From: JAAYTY01 sp964569245
Lineage (GTDB): Bacteria; Fermentibacterota; Fermentibacteria; Fermentibacterales; Fermentibacteraceae
NCBI GenBank assembly: GCA_964569245.1
Contig: CAZMTK010000005.1
Span: 1 to 64,000 of the forward strand
Direction of reading: 5' to 3'
DNA: 64,000 nucleotides
This document shows, one piece after another, positions 15,830 through 25,481 of this stretch. A program made the translations under genes and the position numbers. The first letter of the stretch is position 1, and each line of letters starts with the position of its first letter. Under the pieces are notes generated by a model, which had not been told where the DNA came from, searched no databases, and worked only from the letters and a program-made list of their open reading frames with translations.

Positions 15830-17968
15830 TCAGGCGGGGTCGAAGAGGTCGGGGGCGTCGCCGGCAAGGCGGGAGGAGCGGTCGGCGAGCTCGGCAGCCT
15901 CCTTCACTATCTGGTCGAGGGTCTTCGCGGGCTTCGCGGGGGACGGGGGGGCGGAGCCCGCGAGAGAAGCACCATCGGAAGAAGGCCCGTCTCCTCCGGG
16001 CGGGGGCTCTCCACCCGCCTCTGTCGTGCTGCTCTCCGGAACGGCTACAGCGTCGCTCTCCTCTTCAGGGGCAGCCTCCTCGAAGGTCATGCTGGAAACC
16101 GGCCTGCCTCCCCCCAGGCGGACCCCCCTGGCGGCGACACCTTTCAGAACTATTTCCGAGAGCCGTGTGGAGCCCTTCCTGGTCTTCATCCTCGCACGCC
16201 GCTCGAACCAGTATTCGATCGTGCCCTCCGGGCGGTCGGTGAAGATCATGAGCTCGGCTCCTTCCGGCAGGAACCTGTACTCCTTCTCCAGAATGTATCC
16301 CTCCACCCTGAAGCGCTTGCCAGAGGCGATCCGGGTCTCGGGGTCGCGGTAGGCCGCAGTGTAGGTCCTCCCCCTTTCGTGTATCCCGCAGAAGACCGGC
16401 CTGCCGTCGAGGAAGTGCTTCTCGGCCATCGGGAGCACCCGGTACGATCCGTCGTCGAAGAAGACGATTATCCTGTCGTACTCGGTCGCCTCGAAGCTCG
16501 ACTCGCCCTTCACCGCCGTCCCGACGAAGGAGCCCGACGGGTCGAACCCCACTTTGAGGTTCCTGAGGGCGACCTCCTTCACGTCGACCTCCGTGAACGA
16601 CTCTATCCTCGTGAGCCTGGGGTACAGCTTCCCGAACCTCTTCAGCAGCGTCTGCAGATAGTCAATTGCATGCTGCTTCAGGTGGGCCAGGGAGTGCTTC
16701 ACCGCCTCCACCCGGGAAGCCGTCTCGCCCATCTCTCTCCGGTGGGCGTCCATGTCGAATCTCGAGATCCTCCGGATCCTTATCGAGAGCAGCTTCTCTA
16801 TGTCCTCCTCCGAGAGGCTGATCCCATCCAGATGCGGCTCCATGCCGCTCCTCACAGCCGCGGTGACGCCCTCCCAGCTCCGGCACTCCTCTATCTTCTT
16901 GTAGATCCGGTTCTCGATGAAGATCATCTCAAGGGTCATCCAGCGGATCTTCTCCTCGAGGTCCGACTTCTCGAGCTCCAGCTCGCGGCGCAGGATCTCG
17001 AGGAGCTTCTCCGTGCTCCGCCGGAGCAGGTCGGACACCCTGCACTCCACGGGCTTCCCGTCCAGGATGACCAGGATGTTCGACGTGTAGGACATTTCGC
17101 AGTCGGTGTGCGCGTAGAGCTGCTTGATGGCGTCCTCGGGCTCGGCCCCCCGGGCCAGGGTCACCTCTATCTCTATCCTGTCCGCGGTGAAGTCGTCTAT
17201 CGAGGCGACCTTCACCCTGCCCTTGCGGGCCGCCGCCTCGATGCTCGCTATCAGCGCCTCGGTCGTCGTGCCCCACGGGATCTCCCGGATTACGAGCTTC
17301 TTCTGCCCCTTCTTCTTCTCTATCGTCGCCCTGTTGCGGATCCGGCCCGCGCCGTCGTCATACCCAGAAACGTCTACGCTGCCGCCCTGAGGAAAGTCGG
17401 GATGGAGGGTGAAGGGCTTCCCGCGCAGGCAGGCGATCTGGGCCTGGAGCACCTCGCAGAAGTTGTGCGGCAGGATCCGGGTGGACATCCCTACTGCGAT
17501 GCCCTCCACGCCAAGAAGCAGTATCACCGGGATCTTGGCGGGAAGCACCTCGGGTTCCCTGTTCCGCCCGTCGTAGCTGTCGGCGAACGAGGTTATCCTG
17601 TCGTCGAACATGGTCTCGCGGGCGAGGTCCGTGAGCCTGCACTCGATGTACCTCGGCGCGGAGGCCTCGTCGCCCGTCAGGATGTTCCCGAAGTTGCCCT
17701 GCCTGTCTATGAAGTATCCCCTGTTGGCAAGCGAGACCAGCGCGTCGCCTATCGACTGGTCGCCGTGGGGGTGGTATCTCATGCAATGCCCGATGACGTT
17801 GGCCACCTTGTTGAAGCGCCCGTCGTCCAGCTCGTGCAGACCCCAGAGGATGCGCCGCTGGACCGGCTTGAGACCGTCGTCGGCGTCGGGGATGGCCCTG
17901 TCCTTGATCACATAGGAGGCGTAGTCGAGGAAGTTGTCCCGGAAGAGGCTCTTCAGGGAGTCGGTCAC
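15830..17968 (-). CDS. parC: DNA topoisomerase IV subunit A (GyrA/ParC family)
   Basis: The breakage-reunion subunit. 712 aa, shorter than GyrA. The N-terminal FRDNFLDYASYVIKDRAIPDA and KPVQRRILWGLHE segments, the catalytic Tyr in APRYIECRL near residue 107, and the GVEGIAVGMSTRILPHNF loop are clear. The C-terminal DNA-wrapping propeller is reduced and the last ~110 residues are low-complexity and acidic (many E, S, P, A), resembling Bacteroidetes-type ParC. GTG at 17968 overlaps the parE stop (GTGA). Forms a heterotetramer with the parE product next door. Confidence 0.92.
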   Translation of the reverse strand: MTDSLKSLFRDNFLDYASYVIKDRAIPDADDGLKPVQRRILWGLHELDDGRFNKVANVIGHCMRYHPHGDQSIGDALVSLANRGYFIDRQGNFGNILTGDEASAPRYIECRLTDLARETMFDDRITSFADSYDGRNREPEVLPAKIPVILLLGVEGIAVGMSTRILPHNFCEVLQAQIACLRGKPFTLHPDFPQGGSVDVSGYDDGAGRIRNRATIEKKKGQKKLVIREIPWGTTTEALIASIEAAARKGRVKVASIDDFTADRIEIEVTLARGAEPEDAIKQLYAHTDCEMSYTSNILVILDGKPVECRVSDLLRRSTEKLLEILRRELELEKSDLEEKIRWMTLEMIFIENRIYKKIEECRSWEGVTAAVRSGMEPHLDGISLSEEDIEKLLSIRIRRISRFDMDAHRREMGETASRVEAVKHSLAHLKQHAIDYLQTLLKRFGKLYPRLTRIESFTEVDVKEVALRNLKVGFDPSGSFVGTAVKGESSFEATEYDRIIVFFDDGSYRVLPMAEKHFLDGRPVFCGIHERGRTYTAAYRDPETRIASGKRFRVEGYILEKEYRFLPEGAELMIFTDRPEGTIEYWFERRARMKTRKGSTRLSEIVLKGVAARGVRLGGGRPVSSMTFEEAAPEEESDAVAVPESSTTEAGGEPPPGGDGPSSDGASLAGSAPPSPAKPAKTLDQIVKEAAELADRSSRLAGDAPDLFDPA

Positions 17969-19776
17969 CTGAGGTTCTCCATTATGTAGGCACGCCTCTC
18001 CGGAGTGTTGCGCCCCATGTAGAAGTCGAGCATCGCCGGCACGTCCCTGATGCGAGGAATCGACACGGCCAGGAGGCGCATGCCGGGGCCGATGAACTGC
18101 CCGAACTCCCCAGGCGAGATCTCGCCCAGCCCCTTGAAGCGCGTAATCTCGGCACCCCTTCCGAGCCTGATCACAGCGGCGTCGCGCTCGCGGGCCGAAT
18201 AGCAGTAGGCGGTCTCCTTCCTGTTCCTCACCCTGAACAGAGGGGTCTCGAGGATGTACAGGTGGTTGTCGAGCACGAGCCCCTCGAAGAAGTGCAGGAA
18301 GAAGGTCAGCAGCAGGTTCCTGATGTGCATTCCGTCCACGTCGGCGTCGGTCGCCAGGACGACCCTGTTGTAGCGCAGACCGCCCGCGCCCCCCTCGAGG
18401 TTGAGGGCCTGCATGAGGTTGTACATCTCCTCGTTCTGGTACAGGGCGTCCCGCTTCAGGCCGAGACAGTTGAGAGGCTTGCCCCTCAGGGAGAACACCG
18501 CCTGCGTGTTCACGTCGCGGCACGCGATCATGCTCCCGGATGCGCTCTGGCCCTCGGTAAGGAAGATGGTGCTCTGCTCGGCCAGAGGATCGTCGTCGCC
18601 GAGATGCACCCTGCAGTCCCTCAGGTTGGGGATCCTGATGGCGACCTTCTTCGCCCTCTCGCGCGCCTTCTTCTTCACGCTCTGCAGCTCGGTGCGTATC
18701 GCCATGTTGACCTGCACCTTGGCGAGCAGGGCTTCGGCCGTAGGGGCGTTCCTGTGGAGGCTCTGCTCCACCTCCTGCTTCACGCGGCTCACGATCCAGC
18801 TCCTGATGTCGGTGTTGCCCAGCCTGGTCTTGGTCTGGGATTCGAACACGGGATCCTTGAGCCGGACCGACACGGCCGCGATCATTCCCTCCCGGATGTC
18901 ATCCGGTGCATAGTTCCTCCCCGCATAGGAGTTGACCCCCTTCAGAACGCCCTCCTTGAAGGCAGACAGGTGGGTGCCCCCGGCGCTTGTGTACTGGCCG
19001 TTCGCGAAGGAGAGGTAGCGCTCTCCGAAATCACCGGTATGGGTGAAGGCGAATTCCAGTGTAGCATCCCTGTAGTAGATGGCGGGATATGCGGTCGTTT
19101 CGCCCGCCTCGTCTGCGAGCAGGTCGGCCAGGCCCCTGTCGGAGACGAAGGCCTCCCCGTTCAGGACGAGCTTCAGCCCCGTGTTGAGGTATGCGTAGTG
19201 TCTCACGCGATGCTGGAGGAACTCCTCGCGGAAGGCATAGTCGGGGAAGATGACGGGGTCGGGCGAGAACTCCACGAGGGTGCCGTTCTTCTCCGAGGTT
19301 CTGCCGGAGCGGTCGGATACCTGCTCCCCCCTCTCGCAGACGATCTCGCGGAACTCCCCATCCCTGCAGGAGACGACTCTGAATCTCTCCGAGAGGGCGT
19401 TCACGGCCTTGGCTCCGACACCGTTGAGGCCGACGCTGAACTGGAAGACGTCAGTGTTGTACTTTGCCCCGGTGTTGATGACCGAGACGCATTCGGTCAG
19501 CTTCCCCAGCGGGATGCCGCGGCCCCAGTCGCGCACCGTGCAGGTCGAACCGTCGCAGGAGATGGATATCTTCCTGCCGCAGCCCATTATGAACTCGTCA
19601 ACAGCGTTGTCCACTACCTCCTTGAAGAGGATGTATATGCCGTCGTCAGGATGGCTGCCGTCTCCTATGCGTCCGATGTACATGCCGGTGCGGAGCCGGA
19701 TGTGCTCTATCGAAGAGAGAGTCTTGACCTTGCTCTCGTCGTACACCGCGCTCTCGAGGATCGGTTCTTTTGCCAT
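17965..19776 (-). CDS. parE: DNA topoisomerase IV subunit B (GyrB/ParE family)
   Basis: The ATPase subunit, 603 aa. GHKL motifs: KEVVDNAVDEFIMG, the DWGRGIP box and GLNGVGAKAVNALS. TOPRIM motifs: LTEGQSASGSM and ATDADVDGMHIR, then the C-terminal RFKGLGEISPGEF. ATG 19776 is chosen because M-A-K-E-P starts the conserved part and GGAG lies 4 nt upstream; a start at 19818 would add 14 residues. It is co-translated with parC. Confidence 0.93.
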   Translation of the reverse strand: MAKEPILESAVYDESKVKTLSSIEHIRLRTGMYIGRIGDGSHPDDGIYILFKEVVDNAVDEFIMGCGRKISISCDGSTCTVRDWGRGIPLGKLTECVSVINTGAKYNTDVFQFSVGLNGVGAKAVNALSERFRVVSCRDGEFREIVCERGEQVSDRSGRTSEKNGTLVEFSPDPVIFPDYAFREEFLQHRVRHYAYLNTGLKLVLNGEAFVSDRGLADLLADEAGETTAYPAIYYRDATLEFAFTHTGDFGERYLSFANGQYTSAGGTHLSAFKEGVLKGVNSYAGRNYAPDDIREGMIAAVSVRLKDPVFESQTKTRLGNTDIRSWIVSRVKQEVEQSLHRNAPTAEALLAKVQVNMAIRTELQSVKKKARERAKKVAIRIPNLRDCRVHLGDDDPLAEQSTIFLTEGQSASGSMIACRDVNTQAVFSLRGKPLNCLGLKRDALYQNEEMYNLMQALNLEGGAGGLRYNRVVLATDADVDGMHIRNLLLTFFLHFFEGLVLDNHLYILETPLFRVRNRKETAYCYSARERDAAVIRLGRGAEITRFKGLGEISPGEFGQFIGPGMRLLAVSIPRIRDVPAMLDFYMGRNTPERRAYIMENLR

Positions 19777-19820
19777 TCGCTCCAGATGTCGACACGAGAA
19801 AACCTCAGCCCACATCATGT

Positions 19821-19826
19821 AGTATA
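19821..19826 (-). promoter_or_regulatory. Candidate -10 element upstream of parE
   Basis: TATACT on the minus strand, 45 nt upstream of the parE ATG. The expected -35 position has only a weak match (TCGCAC with 17-nt spacing). Confidence 0.3.
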
Positions 19827-19923
19827 AGAGACCGGGACGCGCCGTGCGAGACCCTGCCGGCCGTATCTCGCCCGGGCTGCAGGCCCTTCATGTTGTGCAT
19901 GCGCTGGGTAATGCAGCCGGCGG

Positions 19924-21309
19924 CTACAGCCGGCGGAGAACCGAGCGACCTCCGGCAGCGAGCCAGACGACAGCCGCAACGGCACTCGCGGCGGACCCCC
20001 TGATCGTCCAGTGGGCTCCGGACATGGCGAGGGCTGCCAGAGATGCAGCGGCAATGGCGAGGAGCGACGGAGCGATACCGACCAGCATGGCTGCAGCCAT
20101 CGCCCGTCCGAATCCTGCTGCAAGTGCGGCATCCAGTGCCAGGTAGGAGATCAGCAGCACCGCTGCCGCGCCGGGAAGCCCATGCTCTGGAACGATCAGG
20201 GCCAGCAGCACGGAAAGCAGCAGGAGCCCTGCGCCGGCAGCCTTGGTGGCGAGAGACGATCGTTCGTCTGCTATCAGCGCAGCCACGAGGAAGTTCATCC
20301 AGAACACGGGGAGGATGCACAGGCCGACGACCTGGAAGGTTCGCGCCACGACATCCGGCGGCAGCCCTCTCTCGAAGGCTCCGCCCCACAGCAGAGCCAG
20401 GAGGCCGGGACCCGACCAGACGAGCAGCATCGTCACAGCCGCGCCCAGGGCGCTCACCGTCGAAGCGATGTCGCGCATCCGCTCCCTGGCCGCCGATCCT
20501 CCGGCCGAGAGTGCCCGGCAGAGGCCCGGAAAGAGCGCCCCGGGCAGCAGTGTCGGCGTCACCAGCAGGACCATCGTGTCCATCATCCTCACGCACTCCT
20601 GCCAGGCTCCGACCGCCTCGATGCCGAGGATCCTGCGGACGAAGAAGTTGTCCACCCTCTGGAAGGCGGCGAGTGCGAGGCCCATGACGCCCACGGGAAG
20701 GCTGCTGCGGAAGAGAGCCGCCATGCCGGACCTGTCGAACGAGGGCAGCAGGCTGAAACCCGTGTCCCGGTGTAGTGCCACGGCCGACACCAGAGTGACC
20801 GCAGACCTCAGGACGAACACCGCCGTCACGGCTCCGAGCCCGAGATCGAGCAGGATCACCAGAGACACCGTCAGCACCGAGAACACCCCGCCCAGGCTCC
20901 GGGCCAGAGATTCCCTGCCCGACCTGCCGGAAGCCCGGAACACCGCGAACGGTATCTCCGACAGCCCGTCCAGCGCGTACGAGACCGTGACGGGGACCAG
21001 CACGGCGAGATCGCCGGGACCATGTGACAGGACTGCGAATCCCCCGGTGAAGACTGCGAGCCCGACCCCCGAGAGGATCACCCGCAGTCCGGCGGCGACT
21101 CCGGGCAGTCCCCTGACCGTGCCGTCCCCCGTGAGGCTGACGCGGCGGTTCACCGTGATGGCGACGCCCATCTCCGACAGGAACATGTAGACGAGGCCCA
21201 CCGCGACGGCGAACGAGAGGAGACCGAATGACCTGTCGTCGAGATACCTCGACAGAAGGGCCATGGAGATCAGCAGCATGCCCTTGGATACGACCTGCCC
21301 GCCCAGCAT
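19924..21309 (-). CDS. Polysaccharide flippase (Wzx/MATE-like, MOP superfamily)
   Basis: 461 aa with about twelve to fourteen hydrophobic segments and the N-terminal GGQVVSKGMLLISMALLSRY pattern that starts Wzx-type lipid-linked oligosaccharide flippases. ATG 21309 is used. An AGGA site lies 5 nt before an in-frame CTG at 21315, so initiation two codons earlier is possible. Downstream of the amidotransferase remnant and the GT39 enzyme, so part of a surface-glycan locus. Confidence 0.82.
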   Translation of the reverse strand: MLGGQVVSKGMLLISMALLSRYLDDRSFGLLSFAVAVGLVYMFLSEMGVAITVNRRVSLTGDGTVRGLPGVAAGLRVILSGVGLAVFTGGFAVLSHGPGDLAVLVPVTVSYALDGLSEIPFAVFRASGRSGRESLARSLGGVFSVLTVSLVILLDLGLGAVTAVFVLRSAVTLVSAVALHRDTGFSLLPSFDRSGMAALFRSSLPVGVMGLALAAFQRVDNFFVRRILGIEAVGAWQECVRMMDTMVLLVTPTLLPGALFPGLCRALSAGGSAARERMRDIASTVSALGAAVTMLLVWSGPGLLALLWGGAFERGLPPDVVARTFQVVGLCILPVFWMNFLVAALIADERSSLATKAAGAGLLLLSVLLALIVPEHGLPGAAAVLLISYLALDAALAAGFGRAMAAAMLVGIAPSLLAIAAASLAALAMSGAHWTIRGSAASAVAAVVWLAAGGRSVLRRL

Positions 21310-21440
21310 GAGCAGGCTGTTCCTGGATGCGGAAGGCCCTCCGGGCGGACATTTCGGCCCGGAGAGCCTGCAGGAGTCCGATTCCGGACCGGTTGATCCG
21401 CCTCTGTTGTGCGGCCCGCAGCCGGGATCGGGACAGCGCG

Positions 21441-21938
21441 TCAGCGGAGACGCTCCCTGATGGCGATGGCGAGTTTCCGCATGCCCCCGGGCCTTCCCCT
21501 AGAGCCGAACACGGACTTCTTCTCGATTCCTTCCAGAATTCCCCGGTCCAGCCCGAGCCCTGCGAGGAACTCGTCGAACCCCTCGGGCGCTTCCCTGGGT
21601 TCGCGCTCGTCGATCACCCTGAGAGCCTCCTCGCGGCTGATGACGCCGGCTCTGACCATGTTGGCATACAGGTACTCGTACTTCCCGAAACCGGTCCTCA
21701 GACGGAAGAGATAGCTGGAGTGGGGGGTTGCGAGGCAGTCGTACTTGCCGCCCTTTCCCCGGTATCTGTCGAGGATCTTCTCAAGCCTCCTCCTGCGCGC
21801 CTCCCAGTCTATCCCCGCGTACTTCTCGTCGAACTCGCGGCAGACCCTGCAGACTCCATTCCCGTCGAATCCGATGTCCGGGTAGTTTGCAGGCAGGATG
21901 CACCGCGAGCACCTTCTGACGACAGTGCCTGTTTCCAT
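21441..21938 (-). pseudogene. N-acetyl sugar amidotransferase (WbpG-like) with the PP-loop domain deleted in frame
   Basis: 165 aa. Residues 1-65 match the start of WbpG-type amidotransferases: CSRCILPANYPDIGFDGNG, a CRVC pair forming a zinc ribbon with the first C-x2-C, then YRGKGGKYDCL. Directly after this, where the family has the ATP-binding SGGKDSS loop and about 200 more residues, the sequence jumps to a segment like the C terminus (GFGKYEYLYANMVRAG, then ISREEAL). The frame stays open and codon use is normal. Without the PP-loop it cannot activate substrate as the family does. Either an inactivating deletion or a small stand-alone derivative; I favour a remnant. Confidence 0.6.
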
Positions 21939-21983
21939 GGTTCGCCTTTCGGGAAGGTTATATTCCTACAAGTTTACTTTGTA

Positions 21984-23636
21984 TTATAACCCCCGGTGAC
22001 GCAACCCCCTCTCGTCGCTCCAAGGTTCCACGGCCTCGCGCGGGCTCGCCACGAAGAGCGTCAGCGGGCCCGAGCTGTCCTCCAGCGGGATCTCGCGGAG
22101 AGCACACCTCCGCTCCAGGACCGTCCTCAAGTCGGCATCGGAGATGACGTCGCTTCCCGCGCCTATCACGCCGTCGGCTCCACCGGCCGTACGGCCCCTT
22201 GCCCTGGCCGGATCGTTGGCCAGGATGAGAAGGGGCGTTCCGAGAGAGTCGAGCCAGGACCGGACCAGGGAGTCGGTGTCCAGCATCAGGAAGGACAGGC
22301 CCTCGGAGGGGTCGGACAGGAAGAAGCGGCCGGCCATGAAGCGTTCGTCGTGAGGCGACCAGGTCTCGACGCCATTGAAGCCCTCCGCCTCGAGATGGTA
22401 TCTGAAGGCCAGGGTCGAGTAGTGGTCCAGGAAGACGACCACCCGCGCACCGGTGCGCTCAGCTTCGGCTCCCGCGATTCTCGCGGCTTCTCTGAAGTCT
22501 CTGTCGAAAGTGCATCTCTGGGGAAGCGTGGAACGCGTCACGAAGGGTATGCAGAGGGCTGCCGACAGCGATGCTGCAGCTATGCTGAAGACCCGTCCGG
22601 TCCTGGAGGGCAGGCTGGAGAGCCCGGCGATCACGCATGCCGTCACCGCCGGGAAGGCGAAGGCGAAGTGGCGCGCGCTCGGTCTGAGGAAGGCCAGCGG
22701 CAGCATGACGCACAGAACCAGCAGCCTCGTGTGCATCCCGGAGGTTTTCCAGCCCCTGAGCGCGGCGATGCACAGCCCGCCGGACAGAAGCATCCCGACA
22801 AACGCCCATGGCGACGGAGATACCGGCCCGGTCGCAGAAAACCTGTACGGTGCCGTTCCCGAAGTGAAGCGCAGGAGCGTGCCGGCCAGGGACAGGGGCA
22901 TGCGGACCAGCGATGAAAGCGGAGAAGCCCTCTCGACAAGAGCTTCGCCGCCGGTCGCACCGGCGGCCGCGGCAGCCCCTCCAGTCTCGAGCTCGAGGTT
23001 CGGCATCTGCGGGATGTAGAGGACCAGCACGGTCGCAAGCAGGGCCATTGCATGAAGGGGCTTCCTGCGGAAGAGAATCAGGAGGACCGAGGCGGCCACG
23101 CCCGGCCAGGCGAAGTGATGAATCCAGGTTCCCGCGGCCAGTGCCATCCCGAGCAGAACAGCCCGACGCAGGGAGGGGCTGGAGGAGTATCCCTCGAGCA
23201 GCGCCATAGCGCAGGCCCCTGAAAGGGCGAGCAGGGAGTACATCCGGATCTCCACCGAGAGATGGAGGAGGAACGGGCTTGCGCACAGCAGAGCGCGCAC
23301 GAGCGGGCCCCGCCCCCTGGCGACAACCAGGGCGGTAAGTGCAGCCGCCGCGAGCCCCGGAGCCCTCAGCGAGGCCGGGGAGTCTCCGAAGATCCTCACC
23401 CAGGCCCACAGCAGGGCATAGTAGCCGGGCACGTGCGCATCCTCGGCCACGTTGGAGAGCATTCGCCCGAATGGCTGGCGCACAAGGGCTGCGGTCATCG
23501 CCTCGTCCCCTGTCAGACTCTTGTTCACCGACACGATCCACAGCGAGGCCAGCAGCACAAGCGGGCCGACCGCCGCGATCAGGGCTGCCGCAGCGCTGCG
23601 GCATTTCCGCGCTTCGCGCCTTCCGGATGCGGTCAT
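21984..23636 (-). CDS. Membrane glycosyltransferase, GT39/ArnT-like (dolichyl-phosphate-mannose transferase family)
   Basis: 550 aa: about ten hydrophobic segments in the first 370 residues, then a soluble C-terminal part. The first periplasmic loop carries the acidic motif LTGDEAMTAALVRQ, and AHVPGYYALLWAWV follows, both typical of GT-C enzymes that take polyprenyl-phosphate sugars. The ATG overlaps the stop of the acyl-CoA ligase (ATGA). Likely acceptor: an envelope glycan, lipid or protein, not determinable. Confidence 0.8.
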   Translation of the reverse strand: MTASGRREARKCRSAAAALIAAVGPLVLLASLWIVSVNKSLTGDEAMTAALVRQPFGRMLSNVAEDAHVPGYYALLWAWVRIFGDSPASLRAPGLAAAALTALVVARGRGPLVRALLCASPFLLHLSVEIRMYSLLALSGACAMALLEGYSSSPSLRRAVLLGMALAAGTWIHHFAWPGVAASVLLILFRRKPLHAMALLATVLVLYIPQMPNLELETGGAAAAAGATGGEALVERASPLSSLVRMPLSLAGTLLRFTSGTAPYRFSATGPVSPSPWAFVGMLLSGGLCIAALRGWKTSGMHTRLLVLCVMLPLAFLRPSARHFAFAFPAVTACVIAGLSSLPSRTGRVFSIAAASLSAALCIPFVTRSTLPQRCTFDRDFREAARIAGAEAERTGARVVVFLDHYSTLAFRYHLEAEGFNGVETWSPHDERFMAGRFFLSDPSEGLSFLMLDTDSLVRSWLDSLGTPLLILANDPARARGRTAGGADGVIGAGSDVISDADLRTVLERRCALREIPLEDSSGPLTLFVASPREAVEPWSDERGLRHRGL

Positions 23637-25321
23637 ACCCCGAACGCCTTCTCGGGGTACAGCCCGGCTTCTCTGAGAACGTCATGCCGCCTGATCTTTC
23701 TCGTGGTTGTCTTCGGCAGCTCCTCCTCCCTGACGATGAAGCTGTCGATGCGCTTGTAGCGAGGCTGGGAGGCGTTGAAGCGCCTCATCTCCCTCCTCAT
23801 GCGCTCGACCACCGACTCCCTGGTCAGGATCTCACCGGAGGCCTCGGCTTCGGCGATGAGCTTCTCCATGTCCGGGACGACGATGGCCCAGATCTCCTCC
23901 CCCTTGGTTTTCGACTCGCGTCCGAAGACCATGCTCTCGAGCACGACCCCGGACCTGTTGAGCAGACACTCGATCTCCTCGGGGTAGACGTTCTTGCCGT
24001 TCTTCGCAACTATGACGTTCTTCCTCCTGCCGGTGATGAAGAGGTACCCGTCCCTGTCCAGGTACCCGTAGTCGCCGGTACGGAGCCGGCGGTCGGCCGA
24101 CAGGACCTTCGAGGTCTCCTCAGGATCGTTGTGGTATCCCAGCATGACGTTGGGCCCTCTTACCACGATCTCGCCCATGCCCTCCTCGTCGGGCTCGTCT
24201 ATTCGCACCTCCATCTCGGGAAGAGGCAAACCGACGGAGCCGACCCGGTTGGCACCCACCCGGTTGACGGAGACGAGCGGAGCCGCTTCGGTGAGGCCGT
24301 AGCCCTGGAGGAAGGTGAACCCCAGGCTGACGAAACCCTTCACCACATCCGGATCTATGCCGGCTCCGCCGGAGATCATCAGCCTGATGCGTCCGCCGAG
24401 CCTTGCATGGACCGGAGCGAAGATGCTCTTCCTCGCACCGTCGCCCGCAAGCACATGCACGGCAGCTGCGAGCGCCTTTCCGAATCCCAGCTTCAGCCGC
24501 CCTCCGGGGGCGGATCGGATTCCTTCCATCATCCTCCTGTACATCGCCTCCCACAAGAGGGGCACGGCGAGCACGATGGTCGCACCCGAGGCGGCGATGT
24601 CCTCGGCAACGTATCTCAGCCCCCGGCAGATGTGGTAGGTCGCCCCGGAGCTGATCGCGCCAAGGAAGCCGCAGGTGCACTCGTAGGTATGGTGCATCGG
24701 AAGAACCGAAAGGAAGACGTCTGCGGCATCCATGCGCACCATCTGGAGCATTCCGCGCACGACGGCGAGCAGATTGGCCTGGGAGAGCACCACACCCCTT
24801 GCCTGACCCATGGTTCCCGAGGTGTAGTAGATGGCCGCCGGCGCCCCCAGGTCCGGGGTGTCGGGCAGTTCGACTCGCAGAGCCCTCCCGTGATCGAGCA
24901 GATACCGGTATGACAGGCAGCCCGGCGCCGGGTCTCCGTTCATCACGACCATCCTCGGAGAGACGTGGAGCCCCGGAGAGAGGAAGTCGCCGAGATGGCC
25001 GGAATCGAGAAAGACTGCGCCGGCGCCCGAGTAGTGCAGTATCGTCCTCATCTCCTGGACCGGGATCTCCCGGTCTATCGGCACGACGACGCCTCCTGCG
25101 CGCATGACGGCGAGATACGCAGTGGCCCAGGCGATGCTGTTCCTTCCGACCACGCCTACGATGGGTCTCCCGCCCCATTCGCTCATGGCGCCGGCGAGGG
25201 CCTCAGTATCGGAATGCAGGTCCCGGTAGGTGATCTCGCGGAGACCGCCGTCGGCTGCCGGCTCCCTGATGGCGACGGAGTCAGGATGCTCGCCGGCCGT
25301 CATGCGGAGCATTCCCGGCAC
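23633..25321 (-). CDS. AMP-dependent acyl-CoA synthetase (long-chain fatty acid--CoA ligase type)
   Basis: 562 aa, class I adenylate-forming enzyme. P-loop-like A3 motif IYYTSGTMGQARGVVLS near residue 170, A5 GYGLTEAAP, A7 RTGDYGYLDRDGY, A8 GRRKNVIVAKNGKNVYP and the catalytic Lys in TTTRKIRRHD near the C terminus. Activates a carboxylic acid, most likely a fatty acid, with ATP and CoA. GTG 25321 has GAGGGA ten bases upstream. Coupled to the GT39 gene. Confidence 0.88.
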   Translation of the reverse strand: MPGMLRMTAGEHPDSVAIREPAADGGLREITYRDLHSDTEALAGAMSEWGGRPIVGVVGRNSIAWATAYLAVMRAGGVVVPIDREIPVQEMRTILHYSGAGAVFLDSGHLGDFLSPGLHVSPRMVVMNGDPAPGCLSYRYLLDHGRALRVELPDTPDLGAPAAIYYTSGTMGQARGVVLSQANLLAVVRGMLQMVRMDAADVFLSVLPMHHTYECTCGFLGAISSGATYHICRGLRYVAEDIAASGATIVLAVPLLWEAMYRRMMEGIRSAPGGRLKLGFGKALAAAVHVLAGDGARKSIFAPVHARLGGRIRLMISGGAGIDPDVVKGFVSLGFTFLQGYGLTEAAPLVSVNRVGANRVGSVGLPLPEMEVRIDEPDEEGMGEIVVRGPNVMLGYHNDPEETSKVLSADRRLRTGDYGYLDRDGYLFITGRRKNVIVAKNGKNVYPEEIECLLNRSGVVLESMVFGRESKTKGEEIWAIVVPDMEKLIAEAEASGEILTRESVVERMRREMRRFNASQPRYKRIDSFIVREEELPKTTTRKIRRHDVLREAGLYPEKAFGV

Positions 25322-25481
25322 GCTGGGAAAGTCCCTCGCCGGGAACAGGGGCCCGCCGGGAATGCGCCTGGCCAGGGTTACCTGTCCTTCCCGCCGAGCC
25401 AGGCGACATCAGCGGCGCCTCTCGAACAGGGGGCCGCCTCTGACGCCCTCGCGGGCGATCCACCGGCTTCCGGCCGTGAGC

